DNA from: Caenorhabditis elegans
Lineage: Eukaryota > Nematoda > Chromadorea > Rhabditida > Rhabditidae
Assembly (NCBI RefSeq): GCF_000002985.6
Contig: NC_003284.9
Span: 16,368,001-16,432,000, forward strand
Reading direction: 5' to 3'
Length of the DNA stretch: 64,000 nucleotides
Shown piece by piece: positions 1 through 16,800 of the stretch; position 1 is the first letter of the stretch, and each line of letters begins with the position of its first letter. Under the pieces are notes generated by a model. The model saw nothing but the letters and a program-made list of their open reading frames with translations. It searched no databases and was not told the origin of the DNA. The position numbers and the translations under genes are program-made.

Positions 1-237
1 TTTTTTGCAAATTTTCGAAAAAGTTTAAAATTTTAAATTTCTAACTGCGATCGAAATTAAACCATATATAAATACTGTTTATTGAATTTTTTGGTTTTTT
101 GATTTAAAAATTCTTTTGAGTACATATGTAGTATTATACATAAATAGCAAATACTCTTTTCAAAAATCACACTAATTTGAGTTTGAAATTGTTTTGATTA
201 TTTTAAAAATATATAAACGTTTTTTTTTCTGTTTCAG

Positions 238-5272
<5,035 letters not shown>

Positions 5273-5790
5273 ATATTGGACAGAGTTCTTATGTCAACAA
5301 GTTTTCCATTCTCATCTTCTCGTCTCAATTCCTTATATTTGACTTTTATCTGAGTCACCCTGTCAATTTTCCCTCCTATTCCTGATTCAACATTCCGAAT
5401 ATTCAAATTTTCAAATTCATCGTAGGTGAATAACCAGACCACTTTCCTTTCTTCCTTCTTTTTTTTTGTCCTTCAATCATGTTTTATGTTTTTTTCTTTC
5501 GGTCACAACGAGCTTAGATTTGTAAAATAATGCTGGTTAGATGCTTCTTTTAAGTCGTATTATATTCTCGAATTTTATAGATTTTTCCTATTTCCTAGAA
5601 TTTGATATTCTTACACACACTGAAAATCATGTACATTTGATATACTCTGAACAATTGCCATTGCGATGTGATTTCTAACAAAAAGATTTATGGTCTTATT
5701 TGTAATTATTTCAGCATATACACCCACACATTTCTAAATTCCAACTATTTACTTTCCGAAATGTGTCAATAAAGAATTATTGAAAACAGA
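5273..5790 (+). other. ace-1: ace-1 3' untranslated region with poly(A) signal
   Basis: AT-rich sequence follows the ace-1 stop codon. The first clear AATAAA on this strand is at 5768-5773, so the mRNA probably ends about 10-20 bases later. The exact cleavage site is inferred. Confidence 0.6.
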
Positions 5791-6354
5791 TAATCGAATT
5801 TTGAAATGTTTAAATTATGGAGATTAAAACTAACGCAAAGTTGAAATTTTCTGAATTCTCGGACATTGGAATAACATTTTTCGAACTATCTATCATATAT
5901 TCAAACTTGATGAATTTTCTCCTGTTCAAAAATCTCAAAAACCATATATGTTGTCAGATTCCGACAGAAATTCTTATCCAGTCGAGACATTTTCATCTAG
6001 AATTGAAAACTTCCTATCACCTTTTGTATTGAAAAAAGTATTTAGATACGGCATGAACGTAATTGAAAAAAAACTGATTGAAAATGGAATACAGATAAAA
6101 ATTTGATTGATGTTAGATTTCACTATCAATTTTTAGTTGGCAGGATTAGAAAACTCGAGCCTTCACAAATTTGAATTTTTATAAAAATTATTATAGGTTT
6201 CATATTCAGTAATTCGAAAGCTAAAAACGACAACCTTTCTCAAAAAATAACTGTTTTTTATGTGACTTCTATGTAACTCAAAGGTGTATAATTTTTGACT
6301 AAATTTTCATATTACGCTTAAACTTTAAAAGTTATAATAACAAAATCTAAGCAC

Positions 6355-6651
6355 TTAAAGGTGAAGTAGCGCCAGTTGGGATTTTGTCTAAATGCACTTG
6401 TAATTATCCAAAACGACTGAAAATCATACTAAAAAAAACCCTAAAAATTCGAGGTTTTTTATAATTTCCGGTCAAAGTTTTTGCAAATTGCCAAAATTTT
6501 GGAAAATATGAGCTTTTGAGGAAATTCAAAGCAATGTCGCATGTTCCGACCCCTACAATGCCCTAATACAAATAAGTAAAACAAAATTAAATTATAAAAA
6601 ATGTAGGAACAATTTTTTTCACTTTCCCCACTGGCGCTACTCCACCTTTAA
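6355..6651. repeat. Inverted-repeat element, TTAAAGGTGGAGTAGCGCC family
   Basis: The left end is TTAAAGGTGAAGTAGCGCCA and the right end is the inverted TGGCGCTACTCCACCTTTAA. The interior is AT-rich and noncoding. Relatives are seen at 26846-27281, 54955-55252 (right end) and, much decayed, near 9111. The short length and TTAA-like borders suggest a nonautonomous DNA transposon. Confidence 0.75.
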
Positions 6652-8109
6652 GTATAAATTATTTACGTTGTTTCATTCCACTACACTTCAATTTCAGGAA
6701 AAAACTCTATGAATTGAAATTTCGCATTCATGTTTAAGCCTGAAACCCTTATCGGAATTTCTAAAATATTTTCTTAACCTGCACTGTACTGTTCCGGCGT
6801 TACACGGGTTGATGTAAGACCAAGTGAAGCACTCCTACAATAACTTTTCTGTCAAGTGTTCACCATATTAACTGCCGTTTCCACAATGATTTCATATGAA
6901 AAACACACACTCAAAACAGGAAATGTGATCAATGAGTTCTCAGATTATATTTCTATTTTTGAAAGCAAGCTCGCAGCTGCTTTGTTTAAACATGTCAAAA
7001 TAATTCCCGACTGTGTTTTTTTTCCTCAGTTTCCTTGCCCACTTTTACGACTAAATTGATTTCACTTCTCAGGCATACTATTGTGAAACTTGTTTGCCAA
7101 ACGTTTTTTTAGTGGAAATAATACAGGGATGGCATTGTATTTTTGGGTTGCCTCTGTGGCATTTTTCTTACATTTTCTGCCAATTGAACAGTTGATTAGC
7201 AAAGAAAAAAGGTCCTTATAGGTTTTGTTTCGCCAAAAATTTGTTTTTTTTTAATAATTTAACACTGATTGTTCACATTTAAATACACACGCAAATGTTT
7301 TTGCTTAAATACTTTCTTCATTTTTTTAAAAATTTTTTTTAATTCTCAAAAATTCAGTTCAAATTTTCGAAGAGAAAAATCTAAATTTATGTCTAATTAA
7401 GCATGTTTATTTTTAATTTCTAACCCGCCATTAAAAAAATTTCAAATTTTTATGTTTTGAAGCTAACGCAAAAATTCATGTGCTTTTTGGACAACAATTC
7501 ATCTTAAAACTCAATGAAATAGTATATAGGAAAGTATTCAAAAATTGTAGGTAATGTACTGAAAACAGGGAAAATTTGAGCATTTTGCCACAAAAGTGGC
7601 AGAATATAAATTGAGTGAAAACGATTTGACGCAAAATTTAAAAGTTACATCTTATGTTTGCATGTAAAAATTTCTTCAAACAGAAATTAAAGAAAAGTTT
7701 CAGAAAATGTGTTTAAACGTCTTGTTGAAAAGCGTTTTAGAAATTAAAAACGTAGAAAATTGAGCGGCAATTTGAATTTCGAAATATTTGAAACTAAATT
7801 GCCAGTTTTTCAAGAAAAATTGGCATAACTGCTTCGGTTAGAAACATTGAGTTTTTTTCTCATTTCCAAACATCAAAAGTTGCGAATAGTTCTTTCATTA
7901 CTTTTTTCCGATCGATTAAATGCGAATTCTATACATAAAATGCTCCGTATCAATTTTTTAACGTCGTTATCACACCTTCCCCACCTCATTTTTATCAACC
8001 GCTAGGTCTGTAGGCCGGCCTTTAGTTCACTTTTCAAAGTATTTTTTCTTTTCATTAAAAAAAATTGATCATCTCACACAAAAAAAAACCTTTTACTTCT
8101 ATTGTCTTG

Positions 8110-8230
8110 TTGCTAGGCGTTCGTTGTAAAAGGAGACATAGTGCGGGGTGAGGTGTTCATCGATTCGCCGTGGCCTAGAAACCGCGAGGGACGAGGAGAG
8201 GGGGACACCTCGACCGCAACGTTTTTTATA
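8110..8230. promoter_or_regulatory. GC-richer patch upstream of ZnT-like gene
   Basis: The sequence around 8150-8225 (for example GTGGCCTAGAAACCGCGAGG, then GGAGAGGGGGACACC) is much less AT-rich than its surroundings. It lies about 400 bases before the predicted start codon. It could be a promoter element, an untranslated first exon or a dispersed repeat; I cannot decide which. Confidence 0.25.
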
Positions 8231-8594
8231 TTCAACGACGGTCATTTTTTTTGCCATTTTTTTCAATTTTAAATCGTTTCTGATTAGTTTCCAATCAATT
8301 TTTTTGGCAACTATGATATTTTATTGTTATTTTTGTTTGAAAGAGACGAAACAATTAAAATTGCTTCAGAATAAAGTAATTTTTTTGTTTAACATCTAAT
8401 TCCCCTGTAAATTTCCCAGATTATCAAATTTTAAGTTTTAAAATTTAAAATTTAAGTTATTCAAGTTTGAGCAAAAATAATAAGCCTCCCTTACTAAAAA
8501 CCTAAGTACCCATTGCAACATACTTGTTCTCGGAAGATCGATAATTCTTTCACCTCCGTCGTCTCATTTTCTCCTTTACAGTTTTTATTTTCAG

Positions 8595-8606
8595 GTAACA
8601 AATATA
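8595..8606 (+). other. Splice acceptor just before start codon (possible SL1 site)
   Basis: TTTATTTTCAG ends at 8594, only 12 bases before the ATG at 8607, and no upstream coding exon is seen. In C. elegans this arrangement is typical of a spliced-leader trans-splice site, though a cis-spliced untranslated exon is also possible. Confidence 0.5.
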
Positions 8607-11600
8607 ATGAGTTCGAACAAGAACAATATAACGACAAATGTGATATCAGCTGCACAAAGAGCCCATTTTGAGGAATCCCCATTAATGCAAAATGAGCAAG
8701 TGATCAGAACACAAGGTGCTTTACACAGGCTTGTGGTCATCACAGTGCTCTTTCTCGCCCTCACACAGGTAATTTTCATATCCAAAAATTTCCATAATTT
8801 TACGAGATTTCAGTATGGATATGGAATCGCCTTTCATTCATCACTAATGAGCATTCAATTTGCTGCATCTGCATTGGCGTTCATCAGTTCGATTGAAGTA
8901 CTTTGGCATAGTAAAAGTAAAAACGATATTGCGAATCGACACAGTGTTTTTCTTCTTTATCGGTAAGATTTTTAATTGAAAACTTAAAAATCGGAGTAAA
9001 AATTCGAAAATGAGCAGCTGGAAAACTCAACATCCCATTTTTTAAAACTAAAAATGCTTTCTATTTACTATAGAATTGTAAAAATTCATTTATAAGTAAT
9101 CAGAAGTATATTAAAAGTGAAGTAGTCCAGTTAAAACTGTGCCCAAATATACGTATAGCTTCTCAAGATATAAGACTTCAATTTTTTTTAAATTGTAAGT
9201 CAAAGCTTTGGTAAGTTCCAAACAGTTTGTGATTTTTGAACAATAATGCAGCATTGCCCATTTGGACCCCTACAACACTTAAATACTTATATTTGATACA
9301 AAATTAAAATTAAAATTTTGGAGAAAAATAATTTTGGATTGGCTTTTATAATTATTAGTGGCAAAAAATGAGTGATCGGAGCATTCAACTACAAATAAAA
9401 ATTTAAAAAACCTTTTTTAAAAAGTTTTACCTGTTTTTGTGAAGACGTTAAAATCACTAGAAAAAAGTTTTATATTCCTTGACATTTAGAAATATCCCCG
9501 TGATTAAATACTTTTTTCTCAAAAGCACTTAATTTGTACAGACGCTATTGTTATTCGGTAGACAAATCTCATTTTCCATCAGGGTTACAACATAGAAGCT
9601 TAATTTTTATTAATTTTCAGAACCGCTGGAACGGTTTTCTTCATCGCATGCCTTTTTCTCAACTTGACCCATTGCCTCGAAGACGTTAGTGATCTCAATT
9701 CAGCGACCCACTCGGAAGTTGGGAATGAGACGGAATCAGTTGAAGAGGCTCATGAGCATCCCATAGCTTGTAGGTTACCTTTGAATTAAATATCATAAAA
9801 GTTGAAAATATACCTCATGTTCAAACCACTCAATTTGAACGTTTGGTTTTGTCAAAACAAGTATGAAAATTAAACCCACTCTGTAGGTTCTAGTATAGTT
9901 TTGTACGTCATATGCACAATGACATATTAGTTCAAAGGTACTCTGCACCTTTTTTCTGATAGTGAACATCAAGTTTTACCATTCAAGTAATGTGTCAATC
10001 ATTAACAAAGAATCGCGATAAGATAAGAGGTCTCCCGATGATGCAGGAGCTGGAGTGGAAATGAAGTGTACTACCCGTTTTATATTGAGATACACGAGTG
10101 AGTTTTATCATCTCCGTTGTGGTCTAGTGGTTAGGATTTATGGCTCTCACCCATAAGGCCGGGGTTCGATTCCCCGCAACGGAATATCCTTTTTTTAAAC
10201 CTTTCTCATTTTATAATGCATTAATTTCAGACCACACACTGTATCTCTCGACTGCTGATCTTGTCATCAAAGCAATCTTCAGTGTCATCTACAATGCACT
10301 TTCTATTCACTTTGTTCCAAATTTCATCGCCTTGGTGGCACCGCCTGTGCTCACTATTTTGATATTTTTCTACAATGTTAACGAGCTCGACTACTTTTTC
10401 GGATGGCTCAATCATCATCTGGAACCTGTCACGTCTATTTTGCTCACCATAGTTTGCATTTCAATCGCCATTTATTCATGTGAGTTTTTTTTACATGTAG
10501 CCGTTTCGAAAAACGCGAAAACTACAAAAAAAATAGCCTTGTTTTTCGGAGAAAGTTAAGACACTTTTGCTCACTTATTCAGTAGTGTTGGAAAATAAAA
10601 AAAAAGTGTAGAAAAATGACGTATTTAAATACATTTTCCGAAACTACTTAAATAACCCCATAAACGTTTCAAGCTTATAAGCACTACATTATCGAAAAAG
10701 TGCTCAAACCCCAGTTTTGGATTTATTTTATTTTGTTTCAAGACTCTTTGAAACTCATTCAATTTTATCCACGTTTCAGTAATCCGCAAAAAACAATTCT
10801 TGTTAGCCGAAGGACCAAGGGAGTTCAAAATTGACGATATCAGCAGTTCGGTGAAGGCCAAAAACAGTAGGCTTGAGAAAGTGGATCATGTGCATGCCAG
10901 TTGTGAATGGCCGCAAGGATTTACGGTTTCTTTGAAAGCTTACATAAAGGTAGGTCAAACAGAATATGGGCACGGGTGGCTAAGTGGTAGTGGTGTAGCA
11001 CTGTCACCCAAGAGGTCGCAAGTTCAATTCCCCCCTCAACCCGAAGGTTCACTCAGCCGGCTCGGAAAACGAAAGGTAAAAAATAGGTTATGCTAGTCCC
11101 GGTACGGCTTAAATTCAGACTAGAAGAGATATAAACGCCACCAGTAACCCTGATAAATCTCTTGTCCGCAGGATGCTTTATCGGCTCACCCTTGAACCAA
11201 ACGGGCAACATTTAACCTTTAACTTTTTTTTTCAAATTACTTCATTTCTAAAGTATTCCTGATTTCAGGTAGAAAAGACCAACAAGGATTGGGTAGCACA
11301 GGCTGCAAGTGACTTCTACGAGCTCAAAGCACTCCTCCATCACGAAATCAAAGCACAAGGTGCCAAAGAAGTGAGTTGATAGAACAAGTGGTCCCCAGAC
11401 CGGCACAGGTATTGAGCCCGCGAATATCAAGGGTAGCGAAAGAGAAACGAAAAGCTCAACTTATTGGTGTCTATGAAGATAGATGAGCAGGCGGTGGTGT
11501 TTCGATTGAAGGGCACCTCGAATAGTGTAAAAAAAATATATATATGAAGATTTGATGGATGGACTGAATTTTAATGTTCCAGGTTGTTGTCGAACCGGTT

Positions 11601-11717
11601 TTCGTTGACCAAACCGAGCTTACCACAGATTTTATGGATCCCATCTGCATTTCAAGGAGCTGTCACAATGAGGATGTTGGGTGTTGCACAATTCCGAAAA
11701 GTACTGGAGACGTTTGA
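8607..11717 (+). CDS. ZnT1-like (CDF family) membrane protein, probably without metal site
   Basis: Exons 8607-8768, 8814-8962, 9621-9769, 10231-10479, 10780-10949, 11269-11370 and 11583-11717 give 371 residues. I see about six hydrophobic segments (about 41-61, 64-84, 98-120, 163-183, 187-203 and 221-238). A soluble C-terminal domain spans about 258-337, and the tail is Cys-rich (C349, C354, C361, C362). The C-terminal part (KVDHVHAS, then a Cys tail with GCC) follows the layout of the cytosolic domain and tail of ZnT1-type zinc exporters. The usual HxxxD metal-binding pairs are not intact: segment 2 has H62 but Met at +4, and segment 5 has D163 without the paired His or Asp four residues before. 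The family assignment comes from layout and short motifs, not a search. A tRNA gene lies in intron 9770-10230. Confidence 0.6.
10113..10184 (+). tRNA. tRNA-Glu (anticodon CUC)
   Basis: A 72-nt cloverleaf. The 7-bp acceptor stem TCCGTTG pairs with CAACGGA, followed by discriminator A. The D-arm region is GTGGTCTAGTGGTTAGGAT. The anticodon stem TATGG/CCATA encloses loop CTCTCAC with CTC at 10146-10148, and the T-arm contains GGTTCGATTCC. The gene lies in an intron of the ZnT-like gene, on the same strand. Its internal A and B boxes should drive RNA polymerase III transcription. A T run follows at about 10191-10196. Confidence 0.95.
10968..11232 (+). repeat. tRNA-derived SINE-like element
   Basis: It has a perfect A box (TGGCTAAGTGG, 10977-10987) and a near-perfect B box (AGTTCAATTCC, 11021-11031), about 33 bases apart. 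The folded region is no longer a good cloverleaf. A non-tRNA tail of about 180 bases follows, including GTCCCGGTACGGCTTAAATT, and it ends in a run of T at about 11224-11232, as a polymerase III terminator would. It lies within intron 10950-11268 of the ZnT-like gene. A second, diverged element with similar tail motifs is at 47440-47668. Confidence 0.55.
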
Positions 11718-13021
11718 AAATAGTTAAAATATCTTTGAATTTTTTTTTCTCCAAATTTTTATTTTTATTATTCTACTCATTTCGCCAGTTGTTTTCTGTG
11801 AAGCGTATCTGATTCGTGTCGAAAAACCCTTTCAATGGGTATATCACCATTCCATTCGCGGTTTACCCTTCTCTCTCTTTTTATGTGCAATTTCTTTTAC
11901 AATTTATAACTCGTTTCAACATCTGTGAGCTTTGTACATGATCGGTGTTTCAAGTTTTAATATTCTTGTCTTCCCTCCCAACCAAAGTGTCTTATATGTA
12001 TGTGTATATGTATTTTGAATTTTTTTTAATATACACAAGTTACCAGCCGTGGTCGTTTTTATTCATTTAGTGAGCCTCCTTCAATTAAACAATGGGTATA
12101 AGTTAACAGGTATAATTGGATTTCAAATTTGGAACAGGGACCCCGTCTTCAGAATCGTGCAAGGATTTAGACTTCTACTCAAAGTCGAATGGCCGTTCTG
12201 GAAAAAAATTCGATACGGAACTGAAAAATGTATTGTCAGATTTTCAGCTGGTTCTTTGAATTGCTTGTGAAACTTTTAAAAGCATTCCATACACCGAAAA
12301 CTTGAAATTCACTACTAGCAACTGAATTATAGGAAACCTCATTCAATTTAGGCAAAAATTTAAATTATTCTGATTCCCGTTTTTATATAGAAAATCTGTA
12401 ACAGGAAATTTGTCGACATACGATTGGAATATGAATAAAGTGAATTTTTTTTGAAAACTGTGCCATTATTATACCTGCAGATGTATCCTGAACTGGATGT
12501 TTGGAAGATTAGTAAAAAAAATTTCAGAATTGTTGAAAAAATCTACTAACTTAAAGAAGAGTTATTTCCGAGTTTTGAATTTTTCGACTCCCATATGATG
12601 TTTGAAAATTGATTTTATTGATTTTCGTGAAAGCTTGAAAGCAAACATTGTCAAATACATTATGGGATTACAAAACAAACAAGAAAGTAAGAAAGGAGAT
12701 ATATTAAACTTGATGGCAGTTTTGGTTTTTTTTTTTGTAGAAACTTGTGGTGGCGGTGGTGGTTCTTAAAAAGGTGTACATCACAAAGATAGGGGGAAAT
12801 GGTGGGGAGATTAGAAAGGCAGTAGTTTTAAGTGGTGTGCTAGACAATGTTATAGGTAGGAAGAGATAATAATAACATTTATGAAAATTTTAGTATAGAA
12901 AATGAATTCAAAATAGGAAAAAAAATTAAAGAAATTAAAAGCGTATATTGGCACATTATGATCATGATAATTATTATCAAAAAATTGCAACATGTAGTGT
13001 CTAAGTAAAGTGAGTAGGCAC
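11718..13021. other. Intergenic between convergent ZnT-like gene and let-2
   Basis: It holds the 3' ends of two converging genes. It is AT-rich with no supported coding sequence. The T-rich region 11730-12030 is probably the 3' UTR of the left gene. A G-rich patch (GTGGTGGCGGTGGTGG, about 12748-12763) lies toward the let-2 side. Confidence 0.55.
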
Positions 13022-13864
13022 TTAATGACGTCCGTCGGTGGACTTGACGCAAACTTGGCATCTTGAGACGCGGGTACGAAGATTTCCTGACTTGAGTGTC
13101 TGACTTTCTGGCACCTGAAAATTAAGGCGTGTTGATATGTTACATGTTCTCAGTCTATTTTTGAATTCTTACCTTGAATTCTGAGTCATTGTCGATGGTG
13201 GTAAGCCAGAATGAGAACTTGTTGGCAAAGTAGTGGCAAGATCCGCGGGCACCGTTGCACTCGATGAATGGAGTGGCACGGAAGTCTTCCAAGCAGGATC
13301 CTGGTGAGGAGAGTGATTGACCACCTCCCTCGGCTCCGGCTCCGGTGTGCATGGCGAACGAGTATCCGATCCACAAGCTGCTCCATCCTGCTGGGCAGTT
13401 TGGAATTTGGATGGTCTGGGAGTGAACAGCGATCGTGTTGGCTGGGGCTTCGCACACAGCGCAGCGCGAGATGTATGGCTCGATTTCACGCTCGTTGACT
13501 GGCATCATTGGGATAGCTTCAGATGTTGAGAGCCAGTAAGACTTGTCGTTTCTGGAGGCGTAGTTGCAGACGTTGTTGAAGTCGCAGAACAGGAATGGCA
13601 TGGTGGAGAATCTTTGGAGGCATGATCCAGCGTGTCCTAAAAAGGCATTCGTTTTAAAAAGTTCAATGGAATAATAAGTTTGTTATTAATAAAATAAAAT
13701 AATTTTTAATTCACTCACCGAGGTCTTGGTTATGGGATTTCTCGTTTCCTTCAATGTACAACAAGGAATATCCGTCCCACAGCTTGGTCTGACCCTCTGG
13801 GCATCTTGGTACTTCGGTGGTTTGGGAGTGCTTGACGAGAACGAATCCGTCTCTGTAAGCTGGT
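13022..13864 (-). other. let-2: LET-2 NC1 (C4) domain region
   Basis: The last two exons and the low-coordinate end of exon 13719-14510 encode the noncollagenous C-terminal domain, made of two C4 repeats. It begins after the last Gly-X-Y triplets (GPAYRDGF). Landmarks are [16 protein letters not shown] and [15 protein letters not shown] in the first repeat, and [14 protein letters not shown] and [15 protein letters not shown] in the second. NC1 domains trimerise the chains and join collagen protomers end to end. Confidence 0.93.
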
Positions 13865-16800
13865 CCTGCAGCTCCTGGTGCTCCTGGCAATCCTGGGGCT
13901 CCTGGGCCTCCTGGTTGTCCGTCAAGTCCTGGGAAACCTGGAAGACCTCCCATTCCCTTCTCTCCTGATAATCCTGGGGCTCCTGGGTATCCGTCGTTTC
14001 CACGTTGTCCTGGAAGACCTGGTGGTCCATCGTTTCCTGGTGGTCCATCGAGCCCTGGCATTCCCTTCTCTCCACGAAGTCCTGGGGCTCCTGGAAGACC
14101 TGGAAGTCCCTTCTCTCCCGGCTCAACGAGGTTTTGTGGTCCTGATGGTCCTGGTGGTCCCACTGGTCCATCAGCTCCTGGGAGTCCGTCTCTTCCTGGA
14201 AGACCTGGAAGACCTCCGTCTCCCTTCTCTCCGGCGTATCCTGGCACTCCTGGGGTACCTGGGAATCCAGCTTCTCCCTTTGCTCCTGGGAAACCTGGAA
14301 GGCCTCCTTCTCCCTTAAGTCCTGGGATACCTGGGAAGCCTGGTTGTCCTGGAAGACCAGCACCTCCAACTTCTCCCTTCAATCCTGGGATTCCTGGTTG
14401 TCCATCTCTTCCTGGTACTCCTGGTAGACCGTCTTCTCCGCGCTTTCCTGGAATTCCATTGGCTCCTAGATCTCCCTTAGCTCCTGGGAATCCTGGCATG
14501 CCGGATTCTCCTAAAATAAATTTGTTGCTATTTGAATTCAAATACATTTTTGCAAAATCTTACCCTTCAATCCAGGGGCTCCTGGAAGGCCTGAAAGACC
14601 GGATTCTCCCTTTTGTCCTGGAAGGCCTGGGAAGCCGTCTTTTCCTTGAAGTCCTGGGGCACCTGGTGGTCCAACTGGTCCAGCAATAGATTGACCTGGT
14701 TGTCCTGGCATTCCTGGGAGTCCACCCATTCCCTTCTCTCCGGAAAGTCCTGGGAGTCCTTCTTGTCCTGGCTGTCCTGGGAATCCTGAGTCTCCCTGAA
14801 AAATAAAGGTTTAAAGTGATAAACGGATAGAACCGATTACCTTCAATCCAGGGATTCCTGGAAGTCCGTCTTGTCCTGGGTATCCTGGGGATCCCTTAAG
14901 TCCTGGGAAACCTGGGGTTCCAGCGAATCCTTTCTCTCCACCAAGTCCTGGAAGACCTGGCTGACCTGGGTAACCGTTCTCTCCCTTTTGTCCTGGATAA
15001 CCATCCATTCCACGATCTCCTGGGATTCCGGGTAGTCCTCCTTGTCCCTTGTCTCCACGGATTCCTGGTACTCCTGGTTGACCGTCGAGTCCTGGGGCCC
15101 CGGAGAGTCCTGGCTGTCCAGACTGTCCAAGATCTCCCTTTTGTCCTGGGACTCCTGGGAGGCCATCACGCCCTGGAAGGCCGTCTTGTCCTGGGTATCC
15201 AGATTCTCCCTTCATTCCTGGGAATCCTGGGAGTCCGTCTTGTCCTGGTGACCCTGGGGCTCCTTGACGTCCAGCCTTTCCTGGAATGCCAGGAAGTCCC
15301 TTCTCTCCTGGTTGACCTGGTTGTCCATATCCTGGAAGTCCAGTCTCTCCCTTGAATCCTGGGACACCTGGAAGTCCAGATGGTCCTTGTGGTCCACGAA
15401 GACCTGGCTGTCCTGGAAGACCGGCATCTCCCTTTTGTCCGTCACGAGCAGCTGGTCCAGCTTCTCCCTTCTCTCCTGGAAGTCCGTTGAAACCACGATC
15501 TCCCTTCATTCCTGGTACTCCGGAAAGTCCATCACGTCCTGGCAATCCTGGCAGACCACCGTTACCCTTCATTCCTGGGGTTCCTGGCATTCCTGGTACT
15601 CCTGGTTCTCCCTTTGGTCCGTTAAGTCCTGGCAGTCCTGGGAGTCCTCCGTCTCCTAAATTTTGTACAGTATTAAATATATTCTAGAAAAATTTTGAAC
15701 TAAATTGTTTATTTTATTGAGCATTAAAAACTGAGTCTAAGGTAATAGTTAATTTTTTTTTTGCTAGAAAGAAAAAAAAGTTTAAAAATTTTACTTCTGA
15801 AATACAGAGTAGAAGTTACTCCATTTTGTTTTTGAAAAATACCAAACTGAAATATAAACTACATTTCTTAATGCATTTTCTGATAAGTAAATATTATCTT
15901 GTATGTTAACTTAAGAAAAAGTAAAAGCTAACCCTTGAATCCTGGCACTCCTGGGATACCCGCATTTCCCTTCATTCCTGGGTATCCTGGTGCTCCTGGG
16001 AGTCCTGGTGCTCCGGATTGTCCTGGTGCTCCGAGATCTCCCTTGAGTCCAGTAACTCCTGGGAGTCCTGGAAGACCGTCTTCTCCCTTCATTCCTGGCA
16101 CTCCTGGAAGTCCATCTTGACCTGGGAATCCTGGCGATCCTTCACGCCCTGGTACTCCTGGCAAACCGGCGTCTCCCTTTTCTCCTGGGTATCCTGGCTG
16201 ACCAGACAGTCCTGGAAGACCGTCTCCTCCCTTGAGTCCTGGGGCTCCTGGGAATCCACGTTGACCCTCGAGTCCTGGGGTTCCTGGAAGACCTGGAAGA
16301 CCGGCGTCTCCCTTAAGTCCTGGGAATCCTGGTGATCCTGGTTGTCCTGGGACTCCAACTCCTGGTTCTCCCTTTTGTCCGTTAAGACCTGGGAGTCCTG
16401 GGTTTCCGACATCTCCCTTTGGTCCTGGAATTCCTGGTAATCCTGGGACACCTCCGAATCCCTTGTCTCCTGGAACACCTGGGTGTCCTGGGAGTCCTGG
16501 TGGTCCTGGGAGGCCAGAGTCTCCCTTCATTCCTGGCAGTCCTGGGAATCCTGGTTGACCGACTTCTCCTGGTCTACCTGGGTATCCTCCTTCTCCCTTG
16601 GTTCCCTGCAAATCGGAATTTAGAAAAACTATTAGAAGTTAAAGAAAGTAATCTTACTGGAAGTCCTGGGAGTCCTGGTTGACCTGGTGGAGCTGGGTTC
16701 ACTTGGTTTTCTGGAGCTGGCTCTCCTGGCATTCCTTGGAGACCTGGAGTTCCTGGCAGTCCTGGAAGACCGCCATCTCCTTTAGCTCCTGGGAATCCTG

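Larger units (their letters stand above)
5791..8594. other. Intergenic, ace-1 to ZnT-like gene
   Basis: AT-rich, with no ORF showing convincing coding character or conserved residues. It holds one inverted-repeat element (6355-6651) and a GC-richer patch at about 8110-8230. The rest shows nothing I can name. Confidence 0.6.
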
